Both the position numbers and the translations under genes were made by a program. A DNA stretch of 64,000 nucleotides from FEB-25 sp963726315 (lineage in GTDB: Bacteria; Chloroflexota; Anaerolineae; Anaerolineales; UBA4823), in assembly GCA_963726315.1 (NCBI GenBank), contig CAVSBZ010000001.1, forward strand, positions 124,001 to 188,000, read 5' to 3'. Below are positions 44,281 to 53,453 of the stretch, piece after piece (position 1 is the stretch's first letter; each line of letters opens with the position of its first letter). The notes beneath the pieces are model-generated. The model worked only from the letters and a program-made list of their open reading frames with translations. It made no database searches and was not told where the DNA came from.

Positions 44281-44553
44281 TTATTTGGGTCGATTAACTT
44301 CACTCAACGAGAGTAAAGTGAGGTTAAGGTCATTCAATTTGATCAGGATGCCCAGCAAGGCAGCCTGGTCTCCAATGCGCCCGTGAAGGATCATTTCTCC
44401 GTTATCTTCTAGCTTCACCTCCATTCCCTCCAGCCAGTCTGACCAGCTTTCATCAAGGTGACCTTTTACACGGATCTCGAACAATACCCCCAGCTCACCC
44501 GCTGAACCCCAGTCTTTTTGATTTTTTATGTCTTCATTCATGCTGTTCATCAT
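44281..44553 (-). CDS. small conserved protein often next to signalling genes
   Basis: 90 residues from ATG 44553 (GGAAAC before it; ATG 44550 equally possible). The pattern FEIRVKGHLDESWSDWLEGMEV ... GRIGDQAALLGILIKLNDLNLTLLSL recalls a short Chloroflexi/Actinobacteria family I know only as uncharacterised. It lies just after the MalT-like regulator terminator and heads the group of small genes. Confidence 0.6.
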   Translation of the reverse strand: MMNSMNEDIKNQKDWGSAGELGVLFEIRVKGHLDESWSDWLEGMEVKLEDNGEMILHGRIGDQAALLGILIKLNDLNLTLLSLSEVNRPK

Positions 44554-44686
44554 GTTTCCTCTTGGTTCTAATTTAGCAGTTTTCGTGTCTTGTTTCATCG
44601 ACCGAAAGGTGTACTTGGGGTTGTATTTATTCCAGTTGTCATAAGGACGATATTCCCCTCGATTCCCCGACGTAATGGCATTAAAT

Positions 44687-44724
44687 AAAAAGACCGGCAT
44701 GGAGTTTGTCCTCCGCCGGTCTTT
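44687..44724 (-). terminator. intrinsic terminator of the MalT-like regulator gene
   Basis: Minus strand AAAGACCGGC with its complement GCCGGTCTTT (44724-44715 and 44698-44689), 16-base loop, followed by T-rich TTTTTATTT. Confidence 0.8.
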
Positions 44725-44745
44725 GGGTAGCTTATCGCCCCTAGA

Positions 44746-47437
44746 TCACTCGAATAAATTAAGCTCCTTGCCAATGGCGACAGCCTGGGTACGGTTTTTT
44801 GCCCCTAGCTTCGTGTAGATGTTACTGATATGGCGCTTCACAGTGGGCATGGATATAACCAGTTGTTCGGAGATTTCCTGGTTTGAGCAGCCGGCCTCGA
44901 TCAACGTGAGCAGCTCCATTTCACGGCTGGTCAGCGGTTCGCTCAAGAGCTGCATGGAGGGTTGGAGCATGCCGGAGTCTCTACCGATCTGGGCTAACAG
45001 GTCGGCTGCGTATCCGGACCCAATTTTCCTTGACTGCACCTGGCACAGCATTCTCGTCATGGATTCACCTTCATCCAGGAATATGCGCGTGTACTCCTCC
45101 GGCTGAGCCAATGAGAGGGCTCTTTCCAATGTTTGCAAGGCGCGTTCCGGGTCTCTCCTGGCCTGGAAGTTGTGCGCCTGGAGGATCAGAATTTCGATTA
45201 CCATCCCCAGGCGGCCGGATGCTTCCACATGCCGCAACAGCCGCTCAGAAAGTGCAAGGGCTGCCTGAAACTCTTTTTTTACCAGGAGCAGGCGAATAAG
45301 GACAAGATACTCAGGCGCCTGCCGGTATGGGATATCGTCATCAACCGATAATTTGCGCTTCTGCACAAGCTCTGACACCTTCTCAAGATTTTCTTGAGCC
45401 AGCCAAAGCCGTGCCAGATCATAGGTCAGCTGGGTTGATCGCCGGGGAGAAAGCAGGTGCTCATTGTTTAATTGCACCGCACGGCGTATGGCTTCCTGGC
45501 TGTCCACCATATTTCCGCGGGCGTGCTCAACTCGCGCCAGTGTAGCAAATGCCTCGGCTTGTATTTCATAATCACCCCATAGTTGGCTGATATCGATGCA
45601 CTTGTGGACATATTGGTCTGCCTCAGTCAATTGGTTGCGTTCATACGATAACCTGGCCAGGCCAGCGCAGACATTTCCAGCGAGTGGCGATCTTTGCCCA
45701 TCGGGGCGCACCGCCATTTCCAACGCCTGGCTATATGTGTTTGCGGCTCTCTGAAGCTGCCCCTGCTCGGTCAATAAATCAGCCAGATTGGAATTGGCAA
45801 TGATAACCATGTGAAGGTTTCCGGCATCTCGACCGATGTGGATGGCTTCACTATAGGCACGTATAGCCTCCTCTAAATCACCATTGATCCAGCTGGCATC
45901 TCCGAGGATCGAGGTAGTTACGCTCCGTATGCTTTGTGAAATGGAGCTGCAGTCAGGCAGCAGCTGTAATGCTTGTTGAGCATATTCCACAGCCAAGAGA
46001 GTATTTCCACGCGCGTTTGCACAGTGAGCACGCGGCAGCAGCAATCGTTCCCTGCATCGTCCTCACTTCGATGCTGGGTTCGAGGTTTGATAGCAGCTGT
46101 TCAGGCGCCTGCAGCGTCGACTCGATCAGGTCTAATTCACCGGTAAGAGCTTGTGCCCAGGCTTTCTGGATTGCCAACCAGGGCCGGCTGCCCGATTCGA
46201 ACTCGATGGCGTCTGCCCAATTCAGCAGGGTTGTCACTTCGCCACTGATGAGCAGGTAACAACCATTTTGCTCGATCAGCTCAGCCGCCCGATCCTGTTT
46301 GCCGGCCTCGATTGCCTGTTGGATGGATTCGGCAATAAACCCATTTTGCTCGTACCATTGGGATGCCCGGCTGTGCAGCTCGGGGAGCAAATGTGGAGAC
46401 TGGTGTTTCAGGCGTTTCCTGAGCACGTCGGCGAAGAGATGGTGATAGCGATACCATCGCCGTTCATCATCCAACGGGATCACAAATAAATTCATCTCAT
46501 CGAGGGTTTCCAACATCGCCTGCCCGTCGACCGGTCCACTTATCTCCTCATCGACCACAGCCTCGCACAGCGCACCACTCAATCGATCGAGGATCGACGT
46601 CTGCAGTAAAAAAGTCTCTACATTTTTGGACTGGAGCTTGAGCACTTCTTCAGCCAGGTAGTCCATGACGTAATGATGGCTGCCGGTGAAGGCAGAAACG
46701 AAACCCGGGATGTCTTTACATCCTTGCATCGAAAGGGCTGCCAGTTGTAAACCGGCAATCCATCCTTCTGTCCGACCTTCCAGCGCAGCGATTTGCTCGC
46801 GGGTCAGGGGAAGTCCCATAACCTGGTTTAGGAATTCGTTTACTTCATCCACATTGAAGCGCAGATCGGCCGCGCGGACCTCCGTCAGCTGCCCACGCGC
46901 ACGCAAGCGGGCTAATGGTAGAGACGGATCGGTGCGCGTCAGCAAGACCATGTGCATGTGCGGTGGCAGGTTGTCGAGGATGAATGTTACCGCTTTGTGG
47001 ATAGCTGGTGTTCGGATGACGTGGTAGTCATCTAAAACCAGGACAAAATCCCGCTCGATCATTGCCAGGGAATTAACCACCAGGGTCATGAACGCGTCGC
47101 TGTCTAGTTTTTCTGGGGCTTGAATAAAAGGCTGAATTTCCTGAACGATACCAGGCTGTACTTCATCCAATGCGCCGATCAGATACTGGAAGAAACGCAG
47201 GGGGTCGTTATCGGCAGGATCGAGGGAAATCCAGGCTACTGGTGTGTTGGAACCAGGTCCGAGATGCCATTCGCTGAGCAGAGTCGTTTTCCCCGAGCCA
47301 GCTGGGGCGGAGATTAATGTCAACCCACTGCTTAATCCAGCTTGCAAGCGTTCCACCAATCGCGGGCGTCGAACAAAAGTCGGACGGGTGGGCGGAAAAT
47401 ATAATTTACTGGTCAGTAAAGAGGTTTGCACTCTCAC
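44746..47437 (-). CDS. MalT-like LuxR-family ATP-dependent regulator, +1 frameshift
   Basis: Frame 1 from ATG 47437: LTSKLYFPPTRPTFVRRPRLVERL, Walker A APAGSGKTTLLSEW (about residue 45), VLVLDDYHVI (Walker B) and the STAND NTPase arm, into helical repeats. Near 46033 an extra base breaks it after MQGTIAAA. The next frame continues RAHCANARGNTLLAVEYAQQALQLLP, TPR repeats and a C-terminal LuxR HTH (LTSREMELLTLIEAGCSNQEISEQLVISMPTVKRHISNIYTKLG). The whole is about 900 residues, standard for MalT relatives. These are ligand- and ATP-activated transcription activators. The divergent target may be the gene at 47778. Confidence 0.85.
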
Positions 47438-47777
47438 ACCCTGGCGGTCACTGGCTTAATCATAGCATAGCTAAGGAAATTATGCCCCCGGTTTATTCAA
47501 AGCTGGGTATATCAAGCGGATATATTCCCTCCCACCGGTAGATGATAGCCTCGTAGTGTGGTTTGACTGAATTAGCGGTACATTTCTATACAATTCAGCA
47601 AATATTTACTTCCACTTGAGCGATGATAGTCGTAAAAATCTTCACCCTTTTATCATGCAACTCTCATTTACCACAACTGTATATTAGAGTATTATGGTTC
47701 TATTAGTCTAATACTAACAGGATGCTTAAGGGGGAAAACCTGCTTAATAAATACTTAAATATAAGGGAGAAAAAAAC
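47438..47777. other. divergent intergenic region
   Basis: 340 bases between the MalT-like regulator and the SDWIERHP-repeat gene. Near 47690-47718 nested dyads stand out (AGTATTA ... TAATACT and TATTAG-T-CTAATA), a possible regulator site. No gene. Confidence 0.4.
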
Positions 47778-48113
47778 ATGTCTAACAAAACCTACCTCAA
47801 GTTTGGGGCTGCTTTTGTAATTCTGGCGATCGTATTGATATTCCTGGGAGTTAACTTTGTCCCGCGGATGTTTGCATCTTCTTCACCCCAAAAGAACGCA
47901 GTGGATTCGGTGAGCGTAGCCCGATCCAATTATAGCAACGAGTTATATCCTCGTTCAATATCGTCGCAGCTATCGCTTGCCGGGTCAGATTGGATTGAGC
48001 GCCACCCGGCTCTAGCTATTAAATCATTGAGCCTTACCGGCTCAGATTGGATCGAGCGTCACCCCTCGTATTATTTGACCAGGTCAGATTGGGCCGAACG
48101 ACATCCGAGATGA
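47778..48113 (+). CDS. small exported protein with SDWIERHP repeats
   Basis: 111 residues; AAGGGAG lies before the ATG. An N-terminal positive patch and one hydrophobic helix (AAFVILAIVLIFLGVNFV, residues 11-28) suggest export or a signal anchor. The remainder is Ser-rich and contains SDWIERHP at 70-77 and 89-96 and SDWAERHP at 103-110, the last at the C-terminus. SNYSNELYP at 50-58 may be a worn copy. I recognise no domain. It is divergent from the MalT-like regulator and stands alone. An intrinsic terminator lies 275 bases downstream. Confidence 0.7.
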   Translation: MSNKTYLKFGAAFVILAIVLIFLGVNFVPRMFASSSPQKNAVDSVSVARSNYSNELYPRSISSQLSLAGSDWIERHPALAIKSLSLTGSDWIERHPSYYLTRSDWAERHPR

Positions 48114-48388
48114 CTGATTGTCCAATAAATCAACCGGTAGAGCACCAATCCGACTGACGATAACCGCTTCAGAGGACGAAGGCTGCTTTCCACACCGTCG
48201 TAATTGATGCTTACAAGCTTTATCTTGAGGCAGATAATTTATCAATCTTTGGATGACGAGAATATTGCCGAATGATGTTTTCATCGCAGAATTTATCGCA
48301 ACAGGATCGTGGCATTAACAGGATTTCTTGGGCATAGATCCAATTATTGTAAATTATCCAAAGCGGAAATTACTCAACCTGAAAGAAA

Positions 48389-48418
48389 CCTCCTGGAACT
48401 CAGTCCAGGAGGTTTTTA
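48389..48418 (+). terminator. intrinsic terminator
   Basis: ACCTCCTGGA and its complement TCCAGGAGGT around ACTCAG, followed by TTTTATTT. It probably ends the SDWIERHP gene transcript. The rest of 48114-48573 shows no gene. Confidence 0.75.
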
Positions 48419-48573
48419 TTTCCTTTAATGCCGATTACTAACCTCGATATAACCAGGGGATGGTTATTGCCCTGTGGCTAAAACAACCCAGGATTTACCG
48501 CGCCACTTACCGGCGTTCATGGTTTGCCCGGTACTTTGTGTTAAAATTAACTTAGCCCTTCCCGTGGTCTGAT

Positions 48574-50736
48574 ATGCATCGCCTATTTAACGGCATCCGC
48601 CAACGCTTTCAACAGATGAACCTGTCACAGCGGCTCATTCTGAACCTCGTGTTGGTTGTCGTTGCCATCATTCTCTTTATCGGCTTACCGACCAACCTGG
48701 TCATGTGGAGGGCGCTCGAAGATCAGGTGTGGCTGCGGGTCCAGGATGCCCAGTCTGCCACCAACGGGTTATATACTGCGGAAGTCACCCGTTTGAAGAA
48801 ACTCTCCGGGCTTATCGCCGGGCGGCCTACTCTATATACTTTAATTCAACAGGGCGATATCGAAGGCATGGGGCCATACTTGAATTCGCTTAAAGAGGAA
48901 AGTGGCAACCTGGATATCGTTCAGGTGATCACACCAAACCTGCAGGCGGGGGATCAACTGGCAGGGCTACCCTCGCCCCAGGAATTCCTGGCTGGTCGCG
49001 AACCCTATGCGGCGGATTATTTTACACTGGGTGATCCGCCGCGCCTGTTCATTGTGGGTATCAGTCAAATACAATCCCCCACAGCTGGGAATCCGGTACT
49101 GGGATATGTGTTGGTGGCGCGGGAATTGAAATCAGACTATATGAAGACCCTGGAACAACAGTCTGGGTTGGCGCAGAGCCTGATTGTTGCTGGACGTCGC
49201 GCCGCCACCAGCCTGCCTGCTGCACCCGGTTGGTCACTCGACCCCCAATCGGCACTGACCGTGGAAAAAACCGGTCAGGCTTGCTGCACCAGGGGAGCTG
49301 CACTTGACCAGACTTATTATGTTGGCTTGATGCCCCTGACTGATTCGAAGGGAAATGTGGCTGCTTTAAGCGAGGTGGCTCTGCCCGGCAATTCCATCCG
49401 CCAGGGTATGCTCAATACGGTGCTGATCTCTGCCGGTTTCAGTCTGTTGGTCATGTTGGTTGGGTCATTCCTGGTAGTACGGCAGGCGCGCACCATCACC
49501 AATCCCCTGCTGCAATTAAGCAAATCTGCCGATCTGATCAGCCAGGGCAACCTGGACGTCTCTACACCCATCGAAACGGGGGTGCCGGAGATCAATCAAT
49601 TATCCCGCCACTTTGACCTTGCCCGCCGCCAGCTGCGCTACACACTTTCGGTGACACAGCGGGAGATGAAACACGCCGAACGGCTTTTATCGCTGCTCCC
49701 CAAGGGGGTTATCGCCCTGGATGAAAACGACCGCATCACCTTTTTCAACCCAGACGCTGAGGAAATCCTGGGTTATCGCAGCTATGACGTGGAACGGCTT
49801 CACTATACCCATATTTTCCCCCCAGCTCCCGGAGAGACGCTCACGGTTGGAGCGCTGCTGCACAAACCAGCCGATGGTCCGGTTGCACAGCGGGTTAATA
49901 TACTCGATGCCCACGGGAAACCGCTGCTTTTATTTGTAACAATTTCTCCCTTGGATGATAACCCACCCAGCGGATACGGTTCTGAGCGTGTGGTGGTGAT
50001 TCGCGATGTGACCGAAGAAGACGCGGTTAATCGGTTACGATATAACTTCCTTGCCAACGTAGCCCATGAGTTCCGCACCCCATTATCCGGGATTGCTGCC
50101 ACATCTGAGATCCTGGTGGATGAAGGCACCATGTTGACCCCCAATGAGCTAAGGGAGCTGGTGGAAACCATTCAATTAAGCACTTTGCATTTGCAAACCC
50201 TGGTTGAGAATCTATTGGAGAGCACCACCATTGAAGCTGGCTGCTTCCAGGTTCACCGCCGGCCGATCAATTTTCAAGCAGTTATCCAGGATGCGGCCGA
50301 TTTAATGTCGCCATTGCTCAAACGCCGCAAGCAGGTGCTGGTTTTAACCGTACCCGAGAAACTGCCCAAACTATGGGCGGATGCCAACCGCCTGATCCAG
50401 GTATTGGTCAATTTACTTTCCAATGCCAGCAAGTTCAGTCCCATGAATGGTAAGATCGAGCTGAAAGTGACCCAGGATCCAGATTGGGTGACGGTCGCCA
50501 TTATTGATACCGGCCCGGGGCTTCCAACCGATCGATTTTCTGATCTGTTCAAGCGTTTTGTGACCGCCAACCAATCGCAAGATACCCAATACGGCATCGG
50601 TCTGGGGCTTTCTGTGGTAAAGTCAATCGTTGAGATGCATGGCGGTCAGGTCGGTGCAGAAAACCTCCCCAAGGGAGGCGCGAAAGTCTGGTTTACCATT
50701 CCTATCCATCCTCCAGAGGAGAAGGAGAACTTATGA
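48574..50736 (+). CDS. membrane sensor histidine kinase (HAMP-PAS-HisKA)
   Basis: 720 residues. TM1 (LILNLVLVVVAIILFIGLP, about 22-40), a large extracellular sensor (about 45-280), TM2 (TVLISAGFSLLVMLVGSFLVV, about 283-303), HAMP, PAS (LLPKGVIALDENDRITFFNPDAEEILGY), HisKA with phosphoacceptor FLANVAHEFRTPLSG, and HATPase (NLLSNASKFS, DTGPGLP, GIGLGLSVVKSI). It overlaps the response regulator gene by four bases, so they form one two-component system. The signal is unknown. Confidence 0.95.
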   Translation: MHRLFNGIRQRFQQMNLSQRLILNLVLVVVAIILFIGLPTNLVMWRALEDQVWLRVQDAQSATNGLYTAEVTRLKKLSGLIAGRPTLYTLIQQGDIEGMGPYLNSLKEESGNLDIVQVITPNLQAGDQLAGLPSPQEFLAGREPYAADYFTLGDPPRLFIVGISQIQSPTAGNPVLGYVLVARELKSDYMKTLEQQSGLAQSLIVAGRRAATSLPAAPGWSLDPQSALTVEKTGQACCTRGAALDQTYYVGLMPLTDSKGNVAALSEVALPGNSIRQGMLNTVLISAGFSLLVMLVGSFLVVRQARTITNPLLQLSKSADLISQGNLDVSTPIETGVPEINQLSRHFDLARRQLRYTLSVTQREMKHAERLLSLLPKGVIALDENDRITFFNPDAEEILGYRSYDVERLHYTHIFPPAPGETLTVGALLHKPADGPVAQRVNILDAHGKPLLLFVTISPLDDNPPSGYGSERVVVIRDVTEEDAVNRLRYNFLANVAHEFRTPLSGIAATSEILVDEGTMLTPNELRELVETIQLSTLHLQTLVENLLESTTIEAGCFQVHRRPINFQAVIQDAADLMSPLLKRRKQVLVLTVPEKLPKLWADANRLIQVLVNLLSNASKFSPMNGKIELKVTQDPDWVTVAIIDTGPGLPTDRFSDLFKRFVTANQSQDTQYGIGLGLSVVKSIVEMHGGQVGAENLPKGGAKVWFTIPIHPPEEKENL

Positions 50737-51419
50737 CCAAGATACTTGTCGTTGATGATGATCTGGCTCTTTCGGATGTGCTGGCATTTGCAATCCGCCG
50801 GGCAGGTTTTGAGGTTGCCAATGCCCATGATGGATTGAATGCCTTGGAACAATTTTCCAAGGAAAGACCAGACCTGATCGTGCTGGATTGGGGATTGCCG
50901 CGTCTGGATGGGCTGGAGGTCTGCACGCGTATCCGAAATGAATCCCAGGTGCCCATCATCATGCTAACCGTGCGCGATACCGATGATAATGTGATCGCCG
51001 CCCTGGAGGCAGGAGCGGATGAATACATCATCAAGCCGTTCAGCCCCCGTCAGCTGATTGCTCGCATCCGGGCTTTACTGCGCAGGGTGGTTAAAGAACC
51101 TCAGGAAATTCTGCAGGCAGGCGCCCTCTCTTTCGACGCGGAGAGGCGCGAGGTGTGCATTGGTGAATCTGAGCCAATCCACCTAACCCATTTGGAGACG
51201 CGCCTGCTGCGTGCTTTGATGCAGAATCCCGATCGGGTGTTGAACAATGACACCTTGATCCTGCGGGTATGGGGTCCGGAGGGGGCTACGAATGAAATGC
51301 TGAAACAGCTGGTGTATCGATTGCGTAACAAACTGGAAACAGAATCCGGTGCCCCTTCAATGATCGAAACGATTCCCAATGCGGGATATGTACTGAATAC
51401 TACTATTAGTCAGTCCTGA
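50733..51419 (+). CDS. OmpR/PhoB-family response regulator
   Basis: 228 residues. Receiver: acidic pocket VVDDDLAL (6-13), phosphoacceptor Asp in IVLDWGLPRLDG (about 52), Thr in MLTVRD (about 80) and Lys in YIIKPFSP (about 102). C-terminal winged helix: LTHLETRLLRALMQNPDRVLNNDTLILRVWG and LKQLVYRLRNKLE. Its partner is the kinase encoded just upstream. Direct repeats TTGTAACC spaced by 11 bp ahead of the next operon (51459) are a plausible binding site. Confidence 0.95.
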   Translation: MTKILVVDDDLALSDVLAFAIRRAGFEVANAHDGLNALEQFSKERPDLIVLDWGLPRLDGLEVCTRIRNESQVPIIMLTVRDTDDNVIAALEAGADEYIIKPFSPRQLIARIRALLRRVVKEPQEILQAGALSFDAERREVCIGESEPIHLTHLETRLLRALMQNPDRVLNNDTLILRVWGPEGATNEMLKQLVYRLRNKLETESGAPSMIETIPNAGYVLNTTISQS

Positions 51420-51458
51420 TTTTAAATGTAATGTAACAACCAAATAACAGGGGAAATA

Positions 51459-51515
51459 TTGTAACCACATTGTAACCGGTGGGTGCTTGTGGCTGTGACC
51501 CTCTTCCGGTATAAA
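51459..51515 (+). promoter_or_regulatory. promoter with 11-bp direct repeats (likely response regulator site)
   Basis: TTGTAACC at 51459-51466 and 51470-51477, start to start 11 bp, then TTGTGG (51487-51492), 17 bases, TATAAA (51510-51515). Tandem half-sites of about one helical turn just upstream of -35 are typical of PhoB/OmpR-type activators. Confidence 0.6.
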
Positions 51516-51613
51516 TACATAGTGAATTATTACGCAATCTATCCGGCAAAAGTCATGGCTGAGTCCTGGCAATGCCTGGAAACCGAATCACGATGTATTG
51601 GAGGAGATAAACC

Positions 51614-52222
51614 ATGCCAGCAGTAATTCAAACCAAACCTACACTGATCTGTCGATATCCAATCGCCAGCACCGATATGTATTACAACGAAGTCGGTCAG
51701 CGAGATGTTTTCGCCCGTGATGACCTCTTGCACGGCTTTCAGATTTGGGGGGAGCTGACCGGGGCTGGCGAACAAACCGCCATTTCGCTGTGCGAGATTT
51801 TCCTGGAATACGCCATGTTCTGCCAGACCGGCTATGAAGAGAACCAATCCTATGCCCTCATGGAGAGTTTTGGCAGCGGGTTGGGACAGGCGGTTGCCAT
51901 GTATATGCTGGACAACATTTTCCTGGATGGTTTTCCCAACCCGGGTGTGTGTGCGTTGGAGTGTGTCCTTGAGACCTTGCACGTGGATTTCACCATTCAC
52001 CAGATTGGACCTGAGCTGCGCTTTATCATCTGTGATTGCCCGTTTGACAAGACCGCCGAGCAAACCGGTCTGCCGCAATCAGAATTAGCCCATGCCGGGC
52101 TGAACGCCATGTGCCAGGGATTGTTAAAAATCATCCAGCCCGAGCTGCCCGTCGCTTCACCCGTCGACCAGCGCTACGACCATATCTTCGCTATAGATAC
52201 CCAGATTGCCACAACTGCATGA
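51614..52222 (+). CDS. hypothetical protein coupled to a formate/nitrite channel
   Basis: 202 residues; GGAGGAGAT precedes the ATG. No family recognised. Notable are eleven or so Cys/His residues spread along the chain, including FIICDCPFDKT near 140, and LALMESFGSGLGQAVAMYMLDN-like helices. It looks soluble. It is transcribed from a promoter with response regulator-type repeats and is followed after 10 bases by the FNT channel gene, so a role in sensing or handling small anions or redox state is a guess. Confidence 0.6.
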   Translation: MPAVIQTKPTLICRYPIASTDMYYNEVGQRDVFARDDLLHGFQIWGELTGAGEQTAISLCEIFLEYAMFCQTGYEENQSYALMESFGSGLGQAVAMYMLDNIFLDGFPNPGVCALECVLETLHVDFTIHQIGPELRFIICDCPFDKTAEQTGLPQSELAHAGLNAMCQGLLKIIQPELPVASPVDQRYDHIFAIDTQIATTA

Positions 52223-52232
52223 GGTGACCCCT

Positions 52233-53300
52233 ATGTTTACCACTACCACACATACACCAAGAGATAACCGACCACCCACCAAGGAAGTATCCTTTGATGC
52301 CTTGCTGCCGGCCGAAATGGCTGTAAAAGCTGCCGAGACCGGGGTAAAGAAAACCAGGTTAGATACCCTGCGCATGTTCCTGCTTGCCATCCTGGCGGGT
52401 GCATTCATCGCCATGGGAGCCGTGTTTGCCACCACTGTTAGCGCGGGGGCTTCAGCCCTGCCCTTCGGCATTGCCCGCCTGCTTGCGGGTGTCTCCTTCA
52501 CCCTGGGACTGATCCTGGTGGTTGTATCGGGCTCGGAGCTGTTCACCGGTAATAACCTGATCATCATCGCCTTCGCCAACCGCCGAATCACCCTGCCCGC
52601 CTTGCTACGCAATTGGGGGATAGTTTACCTGGGTAATTTTGTTGGCGCTATGTTGACTGCCGTACTGATGTTCCTTACCCGCCAATACACCTTTGGAGCC
52701 GGGTCCATCGGTCTGGCAGCATTGAACACCGGTGAGGCCAAGACGGCTCTGGGGTTCACCCAGGCTGTGGTGCTCGGGTTGTTCTGTAACGCCCTGGTGT
52801 GCATGGCCGTCTGGATGTGCTACAGCGCCCGCAGTACCATTGATAAGATCCTGGCGATCGTGCCTCCCATCGCAGCCTTTGTTGCCGCCGGCTTTGAGCA
52901 CAGCATCGCTAATATGTACTTCATCCCGATCGCCCTGTTGATCAAGCAATTTGGATCGCCTGCCTTCTTCGAAGCGATTAAGAAAACCCCCGCAGATTTT
53001 GCACACCTCACCTGGAGCAACTTCTTCGTGGTAAACCTGCTGCCCGTCACCATTGGGAATATTATCGGCGGCGTTGTTATGGTGGGTCTCATGTATTGGT
53101 TTATCTACCTCAGCAAGGCACAGCAGGCGGCTGTTCCGGCAGAGGCCACGCAAAGGATTGCCGCCGCCACTGCCCGACCAGAAGTGCCGGCGCCCATCTT
53201 TTACGTCACCCGCGAGCCGCCGGTGAGAACGGTTGAAGTACCGATGCAGGTTTTGACTACGAAGGGTGAAGAAGGTAAATCTGCTAGCGTGCGGATGTAA
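52233..53300 (+). CDS. formate/nitrite transporter (FNT family)
   Basis: 355 residues from ATG 52233 (GAGGTGA upstream). An N-terminal cytoplasmic extension of about 50 residues precedes six membrane helices with the family marks GAFIAMGAVFATTVSAG, GSELFTGNNLI (FTGN) and GFEHSIANMYFIPIAL (pore His). The C-terminal tail (about 55 residues) is longer than in FocA. It conducts formate, nitrite or hydrosulfide. The following convergent DMSO-reductase-type operon makes anaerobic respiration a natural context. Confidence 0.93.
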   Translation: MFTTTTHTPRDNRPPTKEVSFDALLPAEMAVKAAETGVKKTRLDTLRMFLLAILAGAFIAMGAVFATTVSAGASALPFGIARLLAGVSFTLGLILVVVSGSELFTGNNLIIIAFANRRITLPALLRNWGIVYLGNFVGAMLTAVLMFLTRQYTFGAGSIGLAALNTGEAKTALGFTQAVVLGLFCNALVCMAVWMCYSARSTIDKILAIVPPIAAFVAAGFEHSIANMYFIPIALLIKQFGSPAFFEAIKKTPADFAHLTWSNFFVVNLLPVTIGNIIGGVVMVGLMYWFIYLSKAQQAAVPAEATQRIAAATARPEVPAPIFYVTREPPVRTVEVPMQVLTTKGEEGKSASVRM

Positions 53301-53336
53301 ATAATATATTTTGATACGCCAGATAGAATAACATAA

Positions 53337-53372
53337 GAGAAAAGGGCGAATCCATTCGCCCTTTTCTCTTTT
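53337..53372. terminator. bidirectional intrinsic terminator
   Basis: 14-bp perfect stem (53337-53350 with 53355-53368), loop TCCA, T-rich on the plus side and usable from the minus side too. It separates the convergent FNT and DMSO-reductase operons. Confidence 0.85.
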
Positions 53373-53453
53373 AATAACAGAATTCCCCTTTAGATTTATA
53401 ATTGCAGCGCTTTCCTGATTATTCCGGCTAGATTGATAAGTTAGTTTGGGTTG

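Noticed and set aside
48362..48378. Fourth MITE end (AAATTACTCAACC)
   Set aside because: Only a partial match, with no matching inverted end within a few hundred bases.
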